NCBI GenBank assembly: GCA_036389255.1
Contig: DASVQI010000026.1
Span: forward strand, 17,027-81,026
DNA: 64,000 nucleotides
Direction of reading: 5' to 3'
Source of the DNA: JACVRN01 sp036389255
GTDB taxonomy: Bacteria > Acidobacteriota > Blastocatellia > Pyrinomonadales > Pyrinomonadaceae
Part shown: positions 59,365 to 64,000 of the stretch, piece by piece
Layout: each line of letters begins with the position of its first letter
Numbering within the stretch: position 1 is the first letter of the stretch
Notes under the pieces: model-generated
The model's database searches: none
What the model was told of the DNA's origin: nothing
What the model saw: the letters and a program-made list of their open reading frames with translations, nothing else
Translations under genes and position numbers: made by a program

Positions 59365-61008
59365 CTACTGTCTGGGAGGCGTGGCAGACGGAAGCGGCGT
59401 GGGCGACGGCTGCGGAGACGGCGTCGGCAGTGCAGGCATCTCTCCCATCCCGAATCTAGGCAGAAGCTCGTCGCGCATGGCGAGCTGATAGACGGCCGCC
59501 GCGATGATGATGGCAGACCTCTTGGCATCGTCCTCAATGACTCGCTCGTAGGTGTCCAGATTCGTGTGCCAAGTGCCGGTGAAATATTCTATGGGGTCTT
59601 GCAGCACGCCTATGCCGGGCAGCCCCGCCTGATTGAATGAAGTGTTATCGGAGCCGCCCAGTCCACGGCTGCGCGTGTTGGCCACGCCGACTATGCCAAG
59701 ATAGGCGAAGGGGCCGACCGCTTCGCGCAAGGGCGTGGCGGCAGAGGGAGGGCCGAAGACGCTCATGCCTCGCGCGCGTCCCGTACCGGAATCTATGTTG
59801 AAGTAGCCTCCGAACTTGGAATACGCCGGCTTGGGATTTTCAAACGAGCCGAAATGCTCTTTGACGTAAGCCTGAGAGCCTAGCAGCCCCTGCTCTTCAC
59901 CAGACCAGAGGGCCACGCGAATAGTGCGGCGCGGGCGAACCCCTGTGGCCTTCAGGATTCGAGCGGCCTCCATCATCACGGCGCAGCCTATGGCGTTGTC
60001 GGTCGCGCCCGTCGCGGCGTGCCACGAATCCAGATGCCCGCCCAGCATTATGACTTCGTCGCGTTTGTCCGTGCCGCGAATCTCCGCAATCACGTTGTAA
60101 GCGGTCGCGCCTTCGGGATAGCTACGGTTCTGTATGTTGAATTCGAGCGTCACCGCCTGACCATTAGCCAGCAGGCGAGAGATGCGACCGTAGTCTTCAT
60201 TACGAAGTATGACCGTCGGAACCACGCTGTTCACGTCGAAGCTTCGATTATTGAAGGCGCGTATCTGGCCGCCTTCACGCCCCGCGTCATTGACGCGCAC
60301 AAGGACGCGATTCTCAAGCAGGAACTTGTCAATCTGCTCGTTAATCTGCGTCCCCGTAAGGCGCTGCGTGGGCGTCGGCGTAGGAGTCGGCGTAGGCGTA
60401 GGCGACGGCTTCGCGTTCGGGTCAAAGCGCGTCCGCAGGTCTTCGTCGTTCAGCCGCTTCGGACTAGGGGTGAAAGTCACGGGAACGGGCGTGTGCTTGC
60501 CGACCAGTACAATCTTTCCGGCCGCCTGCGCTTTGACGCTCTCAAGATATGCGGTCAGCTCTTCCTGCGTGGGCCTTTCGGGCGGCACCATTTGAAAGGC
60601 TTGCGAGGCCACGGTTCCGTTCGTGCCGGGCGTCCACGCAAGCACTTCGAAGACGAGACTGTCTTTGACGGGCGAGACTATGAAGCCCGAAGCACGCTCG
60701 TTGAGCCAGCCGGGATGCCCGAAGTTCCACGGCTCAAGGTGAGCGTTCTCGAATCCCCACGACTGCATCTGCCGCACGGCCCAGTCGCCCGCAGCCTTCA
60801 AGTTGGGCGAGCCGGTCAGGCGCGGCCCGTAAACGTCCGTCAGGACTTGCAGCGTTCTCATTATCTGCGAATTGTCCGTCTCCTCCTTCAGAATCCGGGC
60901 GTAGATGTCGGACGAGATGCGCTCCTGCGTGCTGGTGCCGACCGGGTGCATCAGAAAAACAGAAAGAAGCGCGAGCGTTATGGTCTTAGCAAGGAAGGTT
61001 CTTTTCAT
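59365..61008 (-). CDS. Exported M28 family metallopeptidase
   Basis: A 547-residue protein. A signal peptide (about 1-25) is followed by a PA-domain-like insertion and then the M28 zinc site: GGHLDSWHAATGATDN (His and the shared Asp), ALWSGEEQGLLGS (catalytic and zinc Glu), FNIDSGTG and WHTNLDTYERV (last His). It resembles carboxypeptidase Q-type enzymes. A Pro-Thr repeat of about 20 residues (near 200) interrupts the N-terminal half and a second Pro-rich stretch ends the protein. It is the first gene of the peptide/amino-acid operon, where it would release amino acids outside the cell. Confidence 0.9.
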   Translation of the reverse strand: MKRTFLAKTITLALLSVFLMHPVGTSTQERISSDIYARILKEETDNSQIMRTLQVLTDVYGPRLTGSPNLKAAGDWAVRQMQSWGFENAHLEPWNFGHPGWLNERASGFIVSPVKDSLVFEVLAWTPGTNGTVASQAFQMVPPERPTQEELTAYLESVKAQAAGKIVLVGKHTPVPVTFTPSPKRLNDEDLRTRFDPNAKPSPTPTPTPTPTPTQRLTGTQINEQIDKFLLENRVLVRVNDAGREGGQIRAFNNRSFDVNSVVPTVILRNEDYGRISRLLANGQAVTLEFNIQNRSYPEGATAYNVIAEIRGTDKRDEVIMLGGHLDSWHAATGATDNAIGCAVMMEAARILKATGVRPRRTIRVALWSGEEQGLLGSQAYVKEHFGSFENPKPAYSKFGGYFNIDSGTGRARGMSVFGPPSAATPLREAVGPFAYLGIVGVANTRSRGLGGSDNTSFNQAGLPGIGVLQDPIEYFTGTWHTNLDTYERVIEDDAKRSAIIIAAAVYQLAMRDELLPRFGMGEMPALPTPSPQPSPTPLPSATPPRQ

Positions 61009-61129
61009 CTTAAGCGCCTGCCGAAAGATAAGTTTGAATTACAAAGGGATAAGAAGTATTCAACTACAATTCTGCGAATATGAGAAGCGCCGCGAGAGCC
61101 ATTTTCAACCGGCTCTTCTTAATGAAAGA

Positions 61130-61150
61130 TAAAAGCCCCTGAAAGGGGCT
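61130..61150 (-). terminator. Rho-independent terminator of the radical SAM operon
   Basis: AGCCCCT (61134-61140) and AGGGGCT (61144-61150) form a GC-rich 7-bp stem with a 3-nt loop. On the minus strand it is followed by TTTTATC. It lies 32 nt after the stop of the small helical protein gene. Confidence 0.7.
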
Positions 61151-61181
61151 AAAAGTTGGTCGGCACCGCCTGCTTGTCCGG

Positions 61182-61460
61182 TCAGAGCCGTCGAATCTCA
61201 AAAGATAGAATCGAGATGGTTCGTTCCGCCTGCTCGGCCTCCACGTTGACTTTCGGATTAGAGGGTAGGGATTTCAGGTGCTTGAGCAATGCCACCAGAG
61301 TAGCGTTGTAAGCCACCCCGGCTTTGCGCGCGACGGAGGCAGCATCCTGTACGGCCGCCGCATCGTCCTTTAATGCGGAGAAATATTTCGACATCGCCTC
61401 GTGAAAGAAGGCCGCCGAGCTATAGACTTCATGCCGAAGCTTCATCAACTCGTCTGTCAT
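61182..61460 (-). CDS. Small helical protein of unknown function
   Basis: A 92-residue protein predicted to be all helical (ELMKLRHEVYSSAAFFHEAM, then long Ala-rich helix and LVALLKHLKSL). No family, signal peptide or membrane segment is recognised. It follows the radical SAM gene by 38 nt in the same direction and ends before a terminator, so it is probably the last gene of that operon. Confidence 0.55.
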   Translation of the reverse strand: MTDELMKLRHEVYSSAAFFHEAMSKYFSALKDDAAAVQDAASVARKAGVAYNATLVALLKHLKSLPSNPKVNVEAEQAERTISILSFEIRRL

Positions 61461-61498
61461 AATTATACGCTGCCCTATCGTGCTGGTGAACTCGCTCC

Positions 61499-62977
61499 CT
61501 AAATTCCTTCCGTCAGCTTGCGAAAGTGATAGCCCATCGCGGCCAGCGTGACGGCGTGCGGGAAGTTCTGGCGATGATGCTTAATCGCATGGCTCAGGTA
61601 GCGCCAGAACTCCATGCGCGCAGGGTCGCGCACGCCAAGCGCCAGCGCCACGCGGGCAAAGGCGCGCATATCGCTTAGGAGGCGCGAGCGGCGCGGCTCC
61701 GGCCTGTCGCTTCTTAAATGAGAGAGGCAGTCCAGCGCGCGGCGGTAGTATTCCGCAGGGCTGTAGATGTTTCGCAGGATGCTCTTATAGCCTTCTATGA
61801 GCCGCGCCGTGTCCATGCGCGGGACGAAGTTCAGAGAGCCGTCCGTGTTGTTGCCGGTGCTCTCTTCCAAGAGTCTTCCCTCGCTCTCTAATCGCCGCCA
61901 GAGCTGCGTATCCGGCAGCGCTGTCAAGAGGCCCACCATCGCCAGAGGAATCCCGCTCTCCTGTATGAACTCAATCTGCCGCTCGAAGATGTCTTCCGGG
62001 TCAGAGTCGAAGCCTACGATGAAGCCCGCCATCACTTCCAACCCGTAGCTCTGAATCTTCCTGACCGAGTCCAGCAGGTTGCGTCTGGTGTTCTGTCCCT
62101 TGTGCGCCTCCTTCAAGCTCTCTTCGACGGGCGTCTCTATCCCTAAAAAGACTCGGCGGAAGTTGGCGCGGCGCATCATCTCAAGAAGCTCGTCGTCTTC
62201 GGCCAGATTCACGCTCGCCTCCGTGATGAAAGAGAAGGGCGCGTCGTGCCGCTCAGACCACTCTATCAAGTCGGGCAGCAATTTCTTGACGTTGCGCTTG
62301 TTGCCGATGAAGTTGTCGTCAACTATGAAGACCAGCCCGCGCCAGCCCAATTCCAGCAGCGCGTCCAGTTCCGCGAGCATCTGCTCGTTGGTCTTGGTGC
62401 GCGGGACGCGGCCGTAAATCTCTATTATGTCGCAGAACTCGCACTGGAAGGGGCAGCCCCTCGAATACTGCACGCTCATGGCGCTGTAGCGATTAAGCTC
62501 GGCCAAGTGGAAATGCGGAACCGGCGTGGATGTCAGAGCAGGCTTTGACGGCGATTGATAGATGCGTAGAGCGCTTCCCTCATCAAGCTCGCGCAGGAAT
62601 TCGGGCAAGGTTGTTTCGGCTTCGCCTATAAAGATGTGGTCTGCTTCGGCCAGTTTATCCACGCTGGTAGAGACGTAGGGGCCGCCGACTATGACGCGCT
62701 TGCCGCGCTCCTTGCAAAGACTCACCACCTGCTTGAGCGACTCTCTCTGCACCAGCATGGCGCTGACGAGCACCACGTCCGCCCACTCCATGTCAGAGTC
62801 CTTCAGCCTCGTCACGTTCATGTCCACGAGGCGGCGCTCCCAGTGTTCGGGCAGCATCGCGGAGACGGTCAAAAGACCGAGAGGCGGAAAGGCCGCGCGC
62901 TTTCCTTCGAATGTCAGCGCGTGACGAAAGCTCCAGTAGGTGTCGGGAAACTCGGGGTAGATAAGAAGCGCCTTCAT
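61499..62977 (-). CDS. B12-binding-domain radical SAM protein (DUF4070 type)
   Basis: A 492-residue protein. Residues 1-150 form a cobalamin-binding-like Rossmann domain (ALLIYPEFPDTYWSFRHAL, VIVGGPYVST, HIFIGEAETTLPEFL). The radical SAM cluster is CPFQCEFC (C-x3-C-x2-C) in SRGCPFQCEFCDIIEIYGR, followed by VDDNFIGNKRNVKKLLP and GIETPVEESL. The C-terminal part matches the DUF4070 pattern found with hopanoid-type methylases (HpnP) and others. The ATG at 62977 is chosen for the GGGGGAGG 7 nt upstream; a frame from 63010 overlaps the previous gene. The reaction is not known. Confidence 0.85.
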   Translation of the reverse strand: MKALLIYPEFPDTYWSFRHALTFEGKRAAFPPLGLLTVSAMLPEHWERRLVDMNVTRLKDSDMEWADVVLVSAMLVQRESLKQVVSLCKERGKRVIVGGPYVSTSVDKLAEADHIFIGEAETTLPEFLRELDEGSALRIYQSPSKPALTSTPVPHFHLAELNRYSAMSVQYSRGCPFQCEFCDIIEIYGRVPRTKTNEQMLAELDALLELGWRGLVFIVDDNFIGNKRNVKKLLPDLIEWSERHDAPFSFITEASVNLAEDDELLEMMRRANFRRVFLGIETPVEESLKEAHKGQNTRRNLLDSVRKIQSYGLEVMAGFIVGFDSDPEDIFERQIEFIQESGIPLAMVGLLTALPDTQLWRRLESEGRLLEESTGNNTDGSLNFVPRMDTARLIEGYKSILRNIYSPAEYYRRALDCLSHLRSDRPEPRRSRLLSDMRAFARVALALGVRDPARMEFWRYLSHAIKHHRQNFPHAVTLAAMGYHFRKLTEGI

Positions 62978-63006
62978 ATAGATGTCCTCCCCCTTCGAGG
63001 CCCTTA

Positions 63007-64000
63007 TCACTCACGAACTATCTCGGGTTCCTCTTTGCCAATAGAGGCATGTGTGCTGGCGCTCTTTGCCTGAGCGCGTCTCCGGCGCGCCTCCCAGTAG
63101 TTGCCTGCGGCTTCGCGCGTGAGCTTGAAGATAGACCTTCGATTCTGTGCTATCACTTTGAGCCAAGCGCGCGTGGTCATCTGCGGAAAGTAGATGCCGC
63201 GAAAGAAGAGACGCATGACGAAATGTATCACGCGGAAGTTAATCGGCTCGTCCTTTATGGAATCAATCGCCTGCTCGATTCTCTCAGGGCTGTAGGAAGC
63301 GGCCCATGCGCGGTCAAGCTCTTCCTGCGTCTGCTCTATTGTCATCTTCAATGGCTCGTGAGCCATCTGGTATGGCGCAAACTCAAGCCAGTGTTTCGGA
63401 CGGGTAAGTCGCCCTGAAGTCTCCAGCCGCTTGTAGAGCGGGGTCGAAGGGAAAGGCGTGAGCTGTCCGAAGACCGGAAGCCCCGGCGGCCAGCTTTCTA
63501 TCTGCGCGAGCGTTCGCTCCGCCACTCCGGGCGTGTCGTTGTCCAAGCCGATGATGAAGGAAGTGACGGCGTAGATGTGCCTGCGCGAGAGACGATTAAG
63601 AACGGTCGCGTACTCGCCGGGCTTGTTGAAGCTCTTGTTCACGTCCTTCAGGTTATCGGTGTCTATGGACTCCATGCCTATGAAAACCCACTTGCCGTGC
63701 GAGGCTTCTATCAAATCCACCAACTCTTCGTCGCGCAGAAGATTGGCGCTTATCTGGGCTATCCATGGGAGCTGCGCATCAGCCGCTATGATGTCACGAA
63801 GCAGAGACTTTGTGCGTTTGATGTTGATGGCGAAGTTGTCGTCTATGAAGAAAATTATTACCTGCTCGCGGTTCTCGCGGGCGTGGCGCTTGAGTCTCAG
63901 CATCTCGTTGACGACCGATTCGTTTGAGCGGAATCGAATCGAGTCCCCGAAGAAGCCCGTCACTGTGCAGAACTCGCAGCCGTAGGGACAGCCTCGTCCA
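63007..64000 (-). CDS. Radical SAM protein, C-terminal portion, cut by window end
   Basis: The window holds the last 331 or so codons. The radical SAM motif CPYGCEFC is right at the edge, then FFIDDNFAINIKRTKSLLRD, IGMESIDTDNL and FIIGLDNDTPGVAERTL, a paralogue of the next gene. The N-terminal cobalamin-binding part would lie beyond the window. The C-terminus (EAARRRRAQAKS) is basic. It precedes the second radical SAM gene by 29 nt, so the two are cotranscribed. Confidence 0.82.
   Translation of the reverse strand, partial: GRGCPYGCEFCTVTGFFGDSIRFRSNESVVNEMLRLKRHARENREQVIIFFIDDNFAINIKRTKSLLRDIIAADAQLPWIAQISANLLRDEELVDLIEASHGKWVFIGMESIDTDNLKDVNKSFNKPGEYATVLNRLSRRHIYAVTSFIIGLDNDTPGVAERTLAQIESWPPGLPVFGQLTPFPSTPLYKRLETSGRLTRPKHWLEFAPYQMAHEPLKMTIEQTQEELDRAWAASYSPERIEQAIDSIKDEPINFRVIHFVMRLFFRGIYFPQMTTRAWLKVIAQNRRSIFKLTREAAGNYWEARRRRAQAKSASTHASIGKEEPEIVRE

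Noticed and set aside
137..64000. Many long ORFs antisense to real genes (for example 3612-3875, 16722-17360, 22458-23432, 51519-52535)
   Set aside because: They sit opposite well-defined protein families in GC-rich codon frames and have repetitive Arg/Ala/His-rich composition.
1..64000. tRNA, rRNA, CRISPR array, integrase or transposase
   Set aside because: I looked for these by eye and found none; a covariance or profile search would be needed to exclude small RNAs.

Overview
The window is about 60% GC chromosomal bacterial DNA, tightly packed with genes on both strands. I see no rRNA, tRNA, CRISPR array, transposase or phage module. Several features recall Acidobacteriota, most likely class Blastocatellia: a DUF1800/DUF1501 exported pair, a recurring exported N-terminal module on two proteins, many Tat and Pro-Thr-rich secreted proteins, and BlaI/BlaR1 regulators. 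That placement is inference from protein flavour, not from a marker gene.

Layout. 1-5.2 kb: a BlaR1/BlaI regulatory pair with a double operator, a solitary Cas4/RecB-like nuclease, DoxX, phosphoglucomutase and an exported esterase. 5.4-12.4 kb: a nucleotidyltransferase/EEP nuclease pair, a P2-type cation ATPase, a circularly permuted ATP-grasp enzyme, a His-rich Ni/Co transporter, a DUF4186 protein and a tiny membrane protein. 12.7-26.3 kb: a purine and molybdenum block. It holds a nucleoside hydrolase, a single-chain eukaryote-like xanthine dehydrogenase-family enzyme, its XdhC maturation factor, a SufU-type Fe-S scaffold, an exported adenosine deaminase, ModB and ModC, a methyltransferase, and two adjacent subunits resembling the molybdenum storage protein (MoSto). 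26.3-30.8 kb: a copper block with a tyrosinase-like protein, a large Tat-exported multicopper oxidase and a Spy/CpxP-like metal-sensor-like protein. 31-39 kb: a LURP-one protein, a lipoprotein, a PilZ protein and the DUF1800/DUF1501 surface cluster. 39.8-44.2 kb: a cytoplasmic alpha-amylase, then a three-gene operon whose first product joins a PqqD domain, an internal Tat-like signal and an eight-cysteine knottin-like tail. 44.2-54.4 kb: CocE-type hydrolase, OYE-type reductase, a caspase with EF-hand-like loop and Tudor-knot-like end, DinB, RecQ with an unusual C-terminus, and a PAS/GAF hybrid histidine kinase. 54.4-61 kb: a five-gene co-directional peptide/amino-acid catabolism operon. 61-64 kb: two radical SAM proteins, the second cut by the window end.

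How genes fit together. Adenosine deaminase, nucleoside hydrolase and the molybdenum hydroxylase could form a purine-breakdown route. XdhC, SufU, ModBC and the MoSto-like pair would supply sulfurated Mo cofactor, Fe-S clusters and stored Mo. The M28 peptidase, DUF885 protein, amino-acid permease and aminotransferase look like one path from extracellular peptides to 2-oxo acids. The candidate for a previously undescribed system is the PqqD-Tat-knottin gene with its nucleotidyltransferase and acetyltransferase partners (41.5-43.6 kb).

Interspersed palindromic repeats are frequent. A TTCACCGC...GCGGTGAA hairpin element occurs four times just at or past gene ends. One copy encodes the last 15 residues of XdhC. 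At least two other hairpin families are present.
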